A stretch of 64,000 nucleotides of DNA, from contig JBGAIB010000003.1 of NCBI GenBank assembly GCA_044225825.1, positions 533,306 through 597,305 on the forward strand, given 5' to 3'. The notes under the pieces were generated by a model that was given only the letters and a program-made list of their open reading frames with translations, searched no databases and was not told the origin of the DNA. This document shows, in pieces, positions 1 to 8,784 of the stretch (its first letter is position 1; the number at the start of each line of letters is the position of its first letter). The stretch comes from Bog-950 sp044225825 (lineage in GTDB: Bacteria > Bacteroidota > Bacteroidia > Chitinophagales > LD1). The position numbers were made by a program, and so were the translations under genes.

Positions 1-1957
1 GAGCGCCGGCACTTACCAATTAACAGTAAACGACGTAAACAGTTGTGCTGTCAGCACGCCTATCGTTATTACCGAACCTGCTGCAATTGCCATTACGCTT
101 ACACCAACTGATGTTACTTGTAACGGCCTTAACAACGGTGTTATTACCAACACGGTTAGCGGCGGAACCCCTGCTTACAGCTTTAACTGGAGCGACGGAA
201 CCAATCAGCAAAACGTAAGTGGCGTATTAGCCGGTAATTATTCAGTAACTGTTACCGATACTAAAAACTGTGTGGCTACGGCTATGACGACTGTAGCACA
301 ACCTGCTGCACTGGTAGTAAGCGGTGTTAAAACAGATGTAGCCTGCTTTGGTGGTAACAACGGTGCGGTGGATGTTACCGCAACAGGCGGCACTACTCCT
401 TACAGCTATTCATGGAACATTGGCGGTACGAATCAGGATATCAATAGTGTAACTGCAGGCACTTACACCATAAACGTAACCGATGCTAAAAACTGCAGCA
501 CCGGCGCAACCTTTACTGTTGCCCAGCCTGCTGCCTTACAGGTATCGCTTATTGCGCTGAATGCTTCCTGCAATGGTGGCACCAACGGAAGTATTGATCT
601 TACCGCTGCCGGTGGTACTGCCCCTATGACTTATCTGTGGAGCAATAACGCAACTACCGAGGATATAAGCGGATTAGGCGCAGGCAACTTTACCGTAGCT
701 GTTACCGATGCACATGGTTGTGTTACAAACGGCAATGCTACCATTACCGCACCTGCTGCTATTACCATTACCGAAACGCACACCATGCCTAATTGCAATG
801 GCGGCAATAACGGTACTGTAACCATTACCGCAAACGGTGGTACCCCGGCTTATACTTATAGCTGGAGCAACGGCGCTGCTACACAAAACATCGCTAACCT
901 GGTAGCCGGCACGTATGCGGTTACCGTTACCGATACCAAAGGCTGCTCAGCAGTTGCTTCGGCAATTACAGTAGCTGAACCCGCTGTAGTAGGTGTTGGA
1001 TTAATTATTACCGATGTAGCTTGCCAGGGTGCAGCCAATGGTAAAGTAGATGTAACAGTTTCAGGCGGCACACCGGCTTATACCTATAACTGGAGTAATG
1101 CTGCTACTACACAGGATCTGTTGAATGTAGTTGCCGGCACCTATACGTTAACGGTTACCGATAGCAAAGGCTGTAACCAAACCGCCAGTGCCTTTATCAA
1201 TACCATGCCGCAACTGAACGTAAATGCAACAGTTGATCAACTGGTTTGCGCACAGGACCACGGCAGCATTGATTTAACCGTTAACAGCGGCACCGCACCT
1301 TATACTTATAAGTGGAACACCGGTGCAACTACCGAAGACCTGAACAACATTACTCCCGGTAATTACAGCGTAATAGTAACCGATGCCAACGGTTGTCCTT
1401 TCGATACCGCTTTCATCGTGGTAAACCAAAACCTGTTTACCGTTACTGCTTCCGGTGGTGGCACAGTAACCCTGGGTCAAACGGTTGAAATTCACGCTAC
1501 CAGCACCGGTTCTTCCGAAACAGTTTACAACTGGACGCCTTCTACCGGTCTTCCTTGCCCAACCTGCACTGATAATACCGTGCAACCGGGCCATTACACC
1601 CTTTACACTGTAACTGCTACAGATACAAACGGTTGTATTGCGCAGGATACCGTTTCAGTAGATGTAATTGCCGACCATACCATCTTCCCGCCAAACGGCT
1701 TTACACCTAACGGCGATGGCAACAACGATTACTTCCAACTGTTTGGTAATCTGGAGAGTATACGCTACATCAACATCATGATTTTCGACCGTTGGGGCGA
1801 AAAAGTATTCGAAGCCAACGAACCTTACTTTAAATGGGACGGAACCTATAAAGGGGAGAAACTTGATCCGGCTGTTTACGTATACGTTATGAAAATCGTC
1901 CACATTGACGGTTTCAACCAACGAACATTCAAAGGCAGCATCACCCTGCTGCGCTAA
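1..1957 (+). CDS. SprB-repeat surface protein with T9SS type B sorting domain (5' partial)
   Basis: The reading frame is open from base 2, so the true start lies outside the window. The visible 651 residues hold about six SprB-type repeats of roughly 75 residues, each with the pattern C-x-G-x-x-N-G, GGTxPYxYxW, AGxYxVxVTD and a closing Cys. The last 95 residues (from about base 1674) form the gliding-motility-associated C-terminal domain, with GFTPNGDGNNDYF, FDRWGEKVFE and a final GSITLLR. This tail marks cargo exported by the type IX system and held at the cell surface. By family it is a large adhesin or gliding-type protein; the ligand is unknown. A shared hairpin terminator follows. The family call is secure, the function is inferred. 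Confidence 0.9.
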   Translation, partial: SAGTYQLTVNDVNSCAVSTPIVITEPAAIAITLTPTDVTCNGLNNGVITNTVSGGTPAYSFNWSDGTNQQNVSGVLAGNYSVTVTDTKNCVATAMTTVAQPAALVVSGVKTDVACFGGNNGAVDVTATGGTTPYSYSWNIGGTNQDINSVTAGTYTINVTDAKNCSTGATFTVAQPAALQVSLIALNASCNGGTNGSIDLTAAGGTAPMTYLWSNNATTEDISGLGAGNFTVAVTDAHGCVTNGNATITAPAAITITETHTMPNCNGGNNGTVTITANGGTPAYTYSWSNGAATQNIANLVAGTYAVTVTDTKGCSAVASAITVAEPAVVGVGLIITDVACQGAANGKVDVTVSGGTPAYTYNWSNAATTQDLLNVVAGTYTLTVTDSKGCNQTASAFINTMPQLNVNATVDQLVCAQDHGSIDLTVNSGTAPYTYKWNTGATTEDLNNITPGNYSVIVTDANGCPFDTAFIVVNQNLFTVTASGGGTVTLGQTVEIHATSTGSSETVYNWTPSTGLPCPTCTDNTVQPGHYTLYTVTATDTNGCIAQDTVSVDVIADHTIFPPNGFTPNGDGNNDYFQLFGNLESIRYINIMIFDRWGEKVFEANEPYFKWDGTYKGEKLDPAVYVYVMKIVHIDGFNQRTFKGSITLLR

Positions 1958-1988
1958 ACATATAGAGTAAGCTTTCCTCATGTCCAAC

Positions 1989-2021
1989 AAAAATCCCGTT
2001 CACGAAAGTGACGGGATTTTT
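1989..2021. terminator. Bidirectional hairpin terminator
   Basis: An 11-base inverted repeat (AAAAATCCCGT / ACGGGATTTTT) encloses CAC-GAAA-GTG, giving a stem with a GAAA tetraloop and T runs on both strands. It lies between the convergent adhesin and M3 peptidase genes and can serve both. Confidence 0.85.
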
Positions 2022-2057
2022 ACTTCCGGCTATTTAAGCCGGGCTATGTTGGTGGTA

Positions 2058-3785
2058 TTAATTCAGCTTGTCCAGCTCAGCATTTACAAACTCAACCAGG
2101 GTAGCTACGTATTCCTTGCTGAAATCGAAACGGGCACCGGCAGTTTCATAGAACACCGGTATTGGTTTGGTGAATCCCAGGCTTAATGCCTTTTTGTAGT
2201 CATCAACCGTTTTGGTTGGGTTCTGCTTAAAGTTTTTCCAAAGGGCAATAGCACCTAATTGCGCAAACGCATATTCTATATAATAGAAAGGCACCACAAA
2301 AAAGTGCAGAATACGGTGGTAGCCGGTTTCAAAGGCAAACTGATCGTCGCTCCAGTCAACATTGCTGGGGTTAAAGCGCAGGTTCAGTTCAGCCCACTTC
2401 TTACGGCGTTCTTCTACCGTGTGGTCAGGGTTGGCATACATCCAGTGCTGGAAACTATCGCCCAAACAGGTTTTGGTTAATACGCTTAATGTGTATTGCA
2501 GGTGGTTCACACGGGCACGCTTCAGGTCATCGGGGTTGGTATAAAATTCATCCCAATATTCCATGCTCATTAACTCCATACCCATCGAAGCTACTTCGGC
2601 AATTTCCGAGGTCACCTCTTTAAACATGTTCAGTTCAAGCGGATGTGCTAAAAAAGTATGGATAGCATGGCCGCCTTCGTGCACCATAGTAATCAGGTCG
2701 TGCTCGCTGTTGGCCGAGTTCATAAAGATGAACGGTACACCAATTTCAGGCATGGTCATGTTATAACCACCGGGGCCTTTGTGCATACGGCTTTCCAGGT
2801 CCAGGTAGTTCATCTGCTTCATAATCTTGATGCGCTCGCCAAAGTAGCTGTCCAGATGATTAAAGCAGGTGATGGTTTTTTCAATCAGTTCTTCGGTATT
2901 GTTTACCGGGCGCAGTGCCGGTTTACCTGAAGTGTCTACATCCAGGTCCCAGGGTTTCAATACATCCAGTCCCAGTTCCACACGGCGTTGTTCGGCAATC
3001 TTATTCTTTAAAGGAACAATCAACTCTTCTACCGATTTGTGGAATCGCAGGCAGTCTTCGGCATTGTAGTCAAAGCGGCCCAGTGCATCAAAACGGTAAT
3101 CAATAAAGTTTTTGTAGCCGGCGTTCAGGGCCATTTTATGGCGCAACTGAATAAGGTCCGTCAGCAGTTTGTCCAGTTCTTCAGCATCCTGTAGGCGGCG
3201 TTCGTTGGTTTTGCGGAATACCTCTTCGCGTTGTGCGCGGTCGGTGCTGCGCATATAAACCGATGCCTGGTGCAGGGTCAGCTCGGTGCCGTTGTATTGT
3301 ATGCTTTGGGCGCCGGCAATTTCATCGTAGCGGCTCTGCATCATCTGCATCTCGCTCATCAGCGGCACATTCTCCTGGCGAAACATCTCAATGCTCTTCT
3401 TCAGGCGGCGCAGGGTAGGGAAAAACAAATCCTTATCCAGTTCAGCCGTAAAAGGGCAGTTGATGAACTTCATCTGCAACTGGTGGTCCAGCGGCATTAA
3501 CTGCGGAAAAATGTTCTGGTATTCGTTGGTCAGATCAGCCTTGGCCTTTTCGTCGCTGGTATCAACCGTGGTACGCACATAAATCCAGCGGCTGTTTTCA
3601 GTAATAACGGTATCCAGTTCGCTCCAGTCTTTCAGCCATTGTTGCAGGGCTTCCAGCGAAGATAATTCGCGTTCCAGCAGGTTAGTGTAATACGGTGCAA
3701 TGGAACTCCATTCGCCGGGGTTAAAATCCTCGGCTACAAAAGCACGCTGCTTTTTCACCGGAATATTCGCCTCTTGTAAACCCAT
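2058..3785 (-). CDS. M3 family oligoendopeptidase (PepF-like zinc metallopeptidase)
   Basis: This 575-residue protein has the M3 zinc site HEGGH at residues 369-373, with the third ligand Glu in the downstream TSEIAEVAS segment (about 394-397). No signal peptide is visible, so it should act in the cytoplasm, trimming short peptides as family M3 enzymes do. The length fits the 560-600 residues usual for M3 oligoendopeptidases. The ATG at 3785 gives a natural N-terminus. A TATTATTG element, one mismatch from the Bacteroidota -7 box, lies just upstream. The DUF5606 gene is upstream on the same strand with a 60-base gap. Substrate preference cannot be read from sequence. Confidence 0.92.
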   Translation of the reverse strand: MGLQEANIPVKKQRAFVAEDFNPGEWSSIAPYYTNLLERELSSLEALQQWLKDWSELDTVITENSRWIYVRTTVDTSDEKAKADLTNEYQNIFPQLMPLDHQLQMKFINCPFTAELDKDLFFPTLRRLKKSIEMFRQENVPLMSEMQMMQSRYDEIAGAQSIQYNGTELTLHQASVYMRSTDRAQREEVFRKTNERRLQDAEELDKLLTDLIQLRHKMALNAGYKNFIDYRFDALGRFDYNAEDCLRFHKSVEELIVPLKNKIAEQRRVELGLDVLKPWDLDVDTSGKPALRPVNNTEELIEKTITCFNHLDSYFGERIKIMKQMNYLDLESRMHKGPGGYNMTMPEIGVPFIFMNSANSEHDLITMVHEGGHAIHTFLAHPLELNMFKEVTSEIAEVASMGMELMSMEYWDEFYTNPDDLKRARVNHLQYTLSVLTKTCLGDSFQHWMYANPDHTVEERRKKWAELNLRFNPSNVDWSDDQFAFETGYHRILHFFVVPFYYIEYAFAQLGAIALWKNFKQNPTKTVDDYKKALSLGFTKPIPVFYETAGARFDFSKEYVATLVEFVNAELDKLN

Positions 3786-3845
3786 TTCAATAATATTTTG
3801 CGTTGTTGTAATTAGTTCGAGGCGGTGGGCAGCCCGCTTGTCAGG

Positions 3846-4418
3846 TTACTGTGCTTTGCGCGGGGCGGTAATCTTTTTAGCTCCCGGTGCAGGCTTCGTA
3901 CTCTTCTTCGAAGTAGCGGCAGTATCTTTCTTCACTTTAGGCTTGCTCTCTTTTTTAGGTTTTTCTTCCTTGGCAGCCTTGCTGGTTTTTTCAGCAGCTT
4001 CTTCTTTTTCCTCCGTTACTTCTTCGGCTTTCTTCTCGCTGGTCAATTCTTCAATAAGGTTCTTTTCATCCAGCAGGGTATACCAGCGCAGCAGCTTTTT
4101 CATATCGCTTACATACACCTTCTCCTTGTCGTAATTAGGTAATACCTTTTCTAACCAGCTTTTGGTTTTTGCGTCATCTTTTCCATCAGGCACGGCACCG
4201 TTTTTCTTAATGGCAGCCAATACATCCTTCAGGGCAGCGGGCTCATCGGTTGTATACATCGTCACGTTATCCAGCGTGGTAAACATGTGGTTACGTCCGC
4301 TTACAAACTGCGTCTTATTGTCAGCTAAATTCGTCACAATCAATCCGTCGTTACGGCGGGCTGAAATCTTAAATAATCCCGGCATTCCTGTAATCGCTAC
4401 AATTTCCGATAATTCCAT
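3846..4418 (-). CDS. DUF5606 family protein with Lys/Glu/Ala-rich tail
   Basis: This is a 190-residue protein. The first 75 residues match the Bacteroidota-specific DUF5606 pattern (ITGMPGLFK near the start, then a segment with NHMFTTLDNVTMY). A helical middle portion follows, and residues 125-190 form a low-complexity tail of Lys, Glu, Ala, Pro and Ser that is probably disordered and may contact nucleic acid or a partner. No enzymatic motif is visible and the role is unknown. The gene reads away from the MmcQ/YjbR gene and has its own -7 box 18 bases before the ATG. The family name rests on the remembered N-terminal pattern, without a search. Confidence 0.78.
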   Translation of the reverse strand: MELSEIVAITGMPGLFKISARRNDGLIVTNLADNKTQFVSGRNHMFTTLDNVTMYTTDEPAALKDVLAAIKKNGAVPDGKDDAKTKSWLEKVLPNYDKEKVYVSDMKKLLRWYTLLDEKNLIEELTSEKKAEEVTEEKEEAAEKTSKAAKEEKPKKESKPKVKKDTAATSKKSTKPAPGAKKITAPRKAQ

Positions 4419-4436
4419 AGTTAAATTTTAGGTCGG

Positions 4437-4444
4437 CAAAGATA
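4437..4444 (-). promoter_or_regulatory. Promoter -7 box TATCTTTG before the DUF5606 gene
   Basis: On the minus strand this is an exact match to the Bacteroidota -7 consensus TAnnTTTG, 18 bases upstream of the ATG at 4418. No good -33 TTTG is seen at the usual spacing. Confidence 0.5.
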
Positions 4445-4534
4445 GGAAAACAGCCCATAGTTCCGCCTTAAACGGCCCCTATTTTAACGGCTGTTTAATA
4501 TCGCCAGGTATACAAAACATTCAAAATCAGTCCA

Positions 4535-4542
4535 TACCTTTG
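4535..4542 (+). promoter_or_regulatory. Promoter -7 box TACCTTTG, 5 bases before an ATG
   Basis: This is an exact TAnnTTTG match ending only five bases before the ATG at 4548. If used, transcription would begin at or next to the start codon, giving a leaderless message. No clear -33 element is visible. Confidence 0.45.
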
Positions 4543-4547
4543 GTTTT

Positions 4548-4922
4548 ATGCAATTAGATGAGCTTCGCGAATTCTGCCTCAGCCTGCCCGGCGTGCAGGA
4601 AGACGTTAAATGGGGCCACGACCTCTGTTTCTGCATTGGCGGTAAAATGTTCTGTGTTACCGGCTTTACCCCCGATGCCGGTGTCTCGCTCAAAGTTAGC
4701 GACGAGGAGTTTGAAGAGCTTTCTGCTTCAACCGATATTATTCCGGCCCCCTACCTGGCGCGCCATAAATGGATATATGTTAAAAACAAAAGCCGTTTTA
4801 CTACCAGGCAATGGCAACACTACATCAAGCAGTCATACCAACTAATCAGCAGCAAACTGCCCGCAAAGGTCAGGGCGGGTTTAACGGAGCAAACCAAACC
4901 GGCAAAAAAGAAAAAATCCTAA
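4548..4922 (+). CDS. MmcQ/YjbR family protein
   Basis: This 124-residue protein has the MmcQ/YjbR fold signature. It starts LDELREFCLSLPG, continues with WGHDLCFCIGGKMFC, then a segment ending in PAPYLARHKWIY, and has a basic tail. Members adopt a CyaY-like fold and are often annotated as DNA-binding, but the biochemical role is not established. The ATG at 4548 fits the family N-terminus exactly, which supports the near-leaderless promoter just upstream. It is divergent from the DUF5606 gene and followed by uvrB after 90 bases. Confidence 0.85.
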   Translation: MQLDELREFCLSLPGVQEDVKWGHDLCFCIGGKMFCVTGFTPDAGVSLKVSDEEFEELSASTDIIPAPYLARHKWIYVKNKSRFTTRQWQHYIKQSYQLISSKLPAKVRAGLTEQTKPAKKKKS

Positions 4923-5012
4923 ATCCCGCTGTGGGCTTCCCCTGTTTCCGGCAGGTGCTTGCATTTGGCTAAGCAAATAGCGAACTTCGCCGATTCCCTA
5001 ATCGGAATCAAA

Positions 5013-7046
5013 ATGGAGTTCTCTTTAACTACAAAATATCAGCCTGCGGGCGACCAGCCCGAAGCCATCCGCCAACTGGTGGAAGGCATTAACAAGGGCG
5101 AACGGCACCAGGTGTTGCTGGGCGTTACCGGCTCGGGTAAAACATTTACCATGGCCAATGTTATACAGCAAACCCAACGGCCCACCCTTATACTTACGCA
5201 CAACAAAACCCTGGTTAGCCAGTTGTATGGCGAGTTTAAACAGTTCTTTCCCGAAAACGCCGTGGAGTATTTCGTAAGTTATTACGACTACTACCAGCCG
5301 GAAGCCTACATTGCCTCTTCCGATACCTATATCGAAAAGGATCTCTCCATAAACGAAGAGATCGACAAACTGCGCCTCAGCACTACCGCCTCCCTGCTTT
5401 CAGGCAGGCGCGATATCATCGTGGTAGCCAGTGTAAGTTGTATCTATGGTATGGGTAACCCGGTAGATTACGAGAATGGTATCATCCGCATACATACCGG
5501 TATGGAAGTGGCCCGCAACCGCTTTCTGCATATGCTGGTGGATAGCCTCTACAGCCGCAGTGATGTAGACCTGCATCGTGGAACGTTTCGCGTAAAAGGC
5601 GATGTGGTGGAAGTAGCCCTACCCTATGTGGACTATGCCTATCGCATTACGTTTTTCGGCGATGAAATTGAAGAAATAGAAAGCTTTGAGCCTTCCACAG
5701 GCCGTACACTTGGCAATCTTAAAAATGTAGCGGTGTTTCCTGCCAACCTGTATGTTACCTCTAAAGATTTAATGCAGCAGGTGCTGGATGAAATTCGCCT
5801 GGAACTGGATGAACAGGTCAACTACTTCAAATCCATCGGCAAACATATCGAAGCCGCCCGTTTAAAAGAGCGTGTGGAGTTTGATATGGAAATGATGCGC
5901 GAGTTGGGCTATTGCAGCGGTATCGAAAACTACAGCCGTTTCCTCGACCGCCGTGCCAAGGGCACCCGTCCTTACTGTTTGCTCGACTATTTCCCCGACG
6001 ACTTTTTACTGGTAATCGACGAAAGCCACGCCACCGTTTCGCAGGTGGGAGGTATGTATGGCGGCGACCGCGCACGTAAAATGAACCTGGTGGAATATGG
6101 TTTCCGCCTGCCGAGTGCCCTGGATAACCGCCCGCTCAACTTCCACGAGTTTGAAGCTAAAATGCACCAGGTGGTATACGTAAGTGCTACGCCCGGCGAT
6201 TATGAACTGGAGCAGACCGGCGGGTTGTTTGTGGAGCAGGTGGTGCGGCCAACCGGTCTGTTGGATCCACCTATCGAAGTGCGCCCAAGCCTCAACCAAA
6301 TGGACGACCTGCTGGAGGAAATAGACGAACGCGTGAAGAAACAGGAGCGCGTGCTGGTTACCACCTTAACTAAACGCATGGCCGAGGAACTGGATAAATA
6401 CCTCAGCCGCCTGGGTGTGCGTTGCCGCTACATCCACAGCGAGGTGGAAACCCTTGAGCGCATCGAAATTATCCGCGATCTGCGCCTTGGTAAATTCGAT
6501 GTGCTGATTGGCGTAAACCTCTTGCGCGAAGGATTGGATTTACCCGAGGTATCACTGGTAGCCATACTGGATGCCGATAAGGAGGGCTTTTTACGTAACC
6601 GCCGAAGCCTGATTCAGGTGAGCGGACGGGCCGCCCGTAACAGCAATGGTAAGGTGCTGATGTATGCCGACCGCATTACCGATAGCATGCAAATGACCAT
6701 CGACGAAACCACCCGCCGCCGCGAGAAGCAGATAAAATACAACACCGAGCATGGTATTACACCTACCACCGTGTTTAAGTCTACCGACGAAATTATGAAG
6801 CAAACCAGTGTGCTGGACATTCGCCGCGCTTCGCCGGATGCTTATATCGAAATGGAGCAGGAGGTAAGCCTGGTGGCCGAACCTGTAATGCAGATGATGA
6901 ACGAAGACCAGTTGAAACGGGCCATTGAGGACACTAAAAAGAAAATGTACGAAGCCAGCAAGGCAACCGACTTTTTGGAAGCCGCCCGCCTGCGCGACGA
7001 AATGCTGTCCATGACCAAAATGATGAAAGAGAAATTCGGCAAGTAA
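5013..7046 (+). CDS. uvrB: Excinuclease ABC subunit B
   Basis: UvrB is the damage-verifying helicase-like subunit of nucleotide excision repair and works with UvrA and UvrC in the cytoplasm. The 677-residue product has Walker A GVTGSGKT at 37-44, the damage-probing hairpin YYDYYQPEAYI at about 90-100, the DESH box near 340, motif VI with SGRAARN near 540, and a C-terminal UVR motif that binds UvrC. The frame is open back to a TTG at 4959, but the ATG at 5013 starts with MEFSLTTKYQPAGDQP, the usual UvrB N-terminus. A strong hairpin terminator follows. Confidence 0.97.
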   Translation: MEFSLTTKYQPAGDQPEAIRQLVEGINKGERHQVLLGVTGSGKTFTMANVIQQTQRPTLILTHNKTLVSQLYGEFKQFFPENAVEYFVSYYDYYQPEAYIASSDTYIEKDLSINEEIDKLRLSTTASLLSGRRDIIVVASVSCIYGMGNPVDYENGIIRIHTGMEVARNRFLHMLVDSLYSRSDVDLHRGTFRVKGDVVEVALPYVDYAYRITFFGDEIEEIESFEPSTGRTLGNLKNVAVFPANLYVTSKDLMQQVLDEIRLELDEQVNYFKSIGKHIEAARLKERVEFDMEMMRELGYCSGIENYSRFLDRRAKGTRPYCLLDYFPDDFLLVIDESHATVSQVGGMYGGDRARKMNLVEYGFRLPSALDNRPLNFHEFEAKMHQVVYVSATPGDYELEQTGGLFVEQVVRPTGLLDPPIEVRPSLNQMDDLLEEIDERVKKQERVLVTTLTKRMAEELDKYLSRLGVRCRYIHSEVETLERIEIIRDLRLGKFDVLIGVNLLREGLDLPEVSLVAILDADKEGFLRNRRSLIQVSGRAARNSNGKVLMYADRITDSMQMTIDETTRRREKQIKYNTEHGITPTTVFKSTDEIMKQTSVLDIRRASPDAYIEMEQEVSLVAEPVMQMMNEDQLKRAIEDTKKKMYEASKATDFLEAARLRDEMLSMTKMMKEKFGK

Positions 7047-7067
7047 TTGCCGGCCTTATAAAATAAG

Positions 7068-7095
7068 AAAGCCGCTCCTGTTAGGGGGCGGCTTT
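7068..7095. terminator. Bidirectional hairpin terminator
   Basis: The arms AAAGCCGC and GCGGCTTT, extended by UCCU/GGGG pairing with a GUUA loop, form a perfect stem. It separates the convergent uvrB and phasin-like genes. Confidence 0.8.
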
Positions 7096-7115
7096 GCTTT
7101 GTATATAGGGAAATA

Positions 7116-7529
7116 CTATCCGTTGCTTTCTGAAGAAGCTTCAGCAGGCTTAGCAGCTTTTTTAGCTACTTTTTTCTTAGCCTTTTTTTTAGCTACCGGC
7201 TTAGCGGCAGGTTTTGCAGCAGCTTTTTTACCTACGGCAACCTGGCCTTCCAGCTTGTTGATGCGCTTTTGCAGTTTGTCGATTTCGGTGTTCGTAAACT
7301 TCACGAATTTGTGAACTGCCTCGTTGTACTTGGCTTCGATTTCAGGGCGACGAGCCTCTACTTTCTTGATTGCTTCGGAAACGATGCGCTTGCCGTCAGC
7401 TTCGCTTACTTTTCCTTTTTTAACCAGTTCGTTAACCGATTTCTGAACTACGTCAGCAGTGTGAGCTGCTAAACCAACGCCGCTGTAGAAATACTTTTTC
7501 AGCGTTTCCTGCATGTTGTTTGTTGCCAT
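7116..7529 (-). CDS. Phasin-like coiled-coil protein with Lys/Ala-rich tail
   Basis: This 137-residue, almost wholly helical protein has a first 90 residues resembling the phasin-like group sometimes labelled PHA granule regulator (GLAAHTADVVQKSVNELVKKG, then AIKKVEARRPEIE and a heptad-like stretch around TEIDKLQKRINKLEG). Residues 98-130 are a Lys/Ala/Pro tail similar to histone H1-like proteins. This may bind nucleic acid or polyphosphate, but that is inference. No PHA synthase gene is nearby. A TAAATTTG box is present about 100 bases upstream. A second, smaller phasin-like gene lies at 52612. Confidence 0.72.
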   Translation of the reverse strand: MATNNMQETLKKYFYSGVGLAAHTADVVQKSVNELVKKGKVSEADGKRIVSEAIKKVEARRPEIEAKYNEAVHKFVKFTNTEIDKLQKRINKLEGQVAVGKKAAAKPAAKPVAKKKAKKKVAKKAAKPAEASSESNG

Positions 7530-7830
7530 GGTGTTTTAATTTTTAAAAGTTGAATAATTTGTTTGATGGTGCTTTGTCACATTTGATGCCAACTTGCGTT
7601 GATACCCGGTGCCAAACTTTCTTACCGAATGCAAATTTAGGAAACAAAAACCAGCTGAAACCTATGTACAGCAAGGGTTCCGCTGATATTTGTCATGTTT
7701 TTGTTTTATGTTTTCATTAAATTTTAAGCACTACATATGGGGTAATTATGGCAGATCGTTTTGGCAGTTTGCGGAAATAATTACCTGTTTTGTCACTACT
7801 AAACCCTTTACCAAACAGCGTTTGGCAAAA
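7530..7830. other. Intergenic region: promoter-like box and inverted repeat
   Basis: No gene is supported here. On the minus strand 7632-7639 reads TAAATTTG, a perfect -7 box for the phasin-like gene with a leader of about 100 bases. A perfect 9-base inverted repeat GGTAATTAT / ATAATTACC occurs at 7741-7749 and 7777-7785 with a 27-base spacer. A small hairpin CCAAAC-AGC-GTTTGG at 7811-7825 lies just beyond the 3' end of the next gene and has no T tract. Confidence 0.4.
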
Positions 7831-8718
7831 CTACCGCTCGATAACAAACCTGTAAACCGCACCGGCAAAGCCTGTGGCCTTTGCCTGTATAACATACATG
7901 CCAGGTGCTAAAGCAGCCAATCCAATGTTGGTCTCATTTAGTTTACCGCGCTGCACCAATTGTCCGCTCGCTGCATATAACTCATAATCTGCATCAATGC
8001 CCTGCACCTGCCAATGTGCCTGCAGGGCCTGTTGCCCCGGCTCATATCTTAGACTAATTGGTAATTGGGCTGCAGGTTCGTCAATACCCATACCTACATT
8101 GCAACTACAGGTGGTAATTGCCTCAGGCATATTGGCCCACCAGGTAAAGGCCCCCAATGTTGAATCGCTATAGCAGTACAAAGTAGGTTGACCGTTGTCC
8201 CAGGTTCCCCACGGTCCGGGTAGCAGGTAATTTGCGGTGCCAACGCCTTCCAGTACCTGCCCCAATCCAAAATACCAGGTGGAGTAAGGAGCATCCGGCA
8301 TACTGGTTGCAATAACGCGTAAAGTGTCTCCCTGGTAAACTACTTTCTTCACGCTGTCCACCACTACCGGCATTAGCGAGTCTACCTCATCCTTGGCCCA
8401 TTCAGGTGCGAAAATTTGCCAGTGGTCTCCGGCTTGTGCGTTGTAGTCGTATAAAAAATAAGTGTTGCCGTTATCGCGTATTCGGTAAACCGTGTCGTTC
8501 TGTACATATAGGCAACCTACCTCCGGCATTACCGAGCACTCAATACCATTTTTAATAGTTGTGGTAATATCCCAACCGTTATTAAACACGCCTTGCAGCG
8601 GGTAGCTCGTTACTACGCAATAATGTGCCCCCGCTCTGGCAAACGGTTTGGTAGTCTGGCTAAAACCTGCAAAGGCCGTCAATAACAGCAGCGCCGTTAA
8701 ACAGTAGTGTTTTCGCAT
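7831..8718 (-). CDS. Secreted protein of unknown function with T9SS type A sorting domain
   Basis: This 295-residue protein starts with a signal peptide (MRKHYCLTALLLLTAFAGFSQ). The body of about 190 residues contains several Trp- and Tyr-rich strands and Cys pairs (ITTCSCN) and is not recognised. The last 75 residues have the form of the T9SS type A (Por secretion) tail: YELYAASGQLVQRG, then LAPGMYVIQA and a final basic strand. It should cross the outer membrane through the type IX system. It diverges from the lysoplasmalogenase gene, with a near-consensus TACCTTTA box about 19 bases upstream of its ATG. Confidence 0.8.
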   Translation of the reverse strand: MRKHYCLTALLLLTAFAGFSQTTKPFARAGAHYCVVTSYPLQGVFNNGWDITTTIKNGIECSVMPEVGCLYVQNDTVYRIRDNGNTYFLYDYNAQAGDHWQIFAPEWAKDEVDSLMPVVVDSVKKVVYQGDTLRVIATSMPDAPYSTWYFGLGQVLEGVGTANYLLPGPWGTWDNGQPTLYCYSDSTLGAFTWWANMPEAITTCSCNVGMGIDEPAAQLPISLRYEPGQQALQAHWQVQGIDADYELYAASGQLVQRGKLNETNIGLAALAPGMYVIQAKATGFAGAVYRFVIER

Positions 8719-8784
8719 AGTCGCTGAGTTGAGAATTAAAGGTAATGCTTTTTCCTTTGTATCTTTCTACCCTAAATAACCCCT

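Noticed and set aside
3700..4142. Phe- and Ser-rich frames on the plus strand opposite the DUF5606 gene
   Set aside because: They mirror the Lys/Glu-rich tail on the other strand and have no independent support.
4959..5012. Extension of uvrB to an upstream TTG
   Set aside because: The 18 added residues are not part of UvrB and the ATG at 5013 gives the standard N-terminus.
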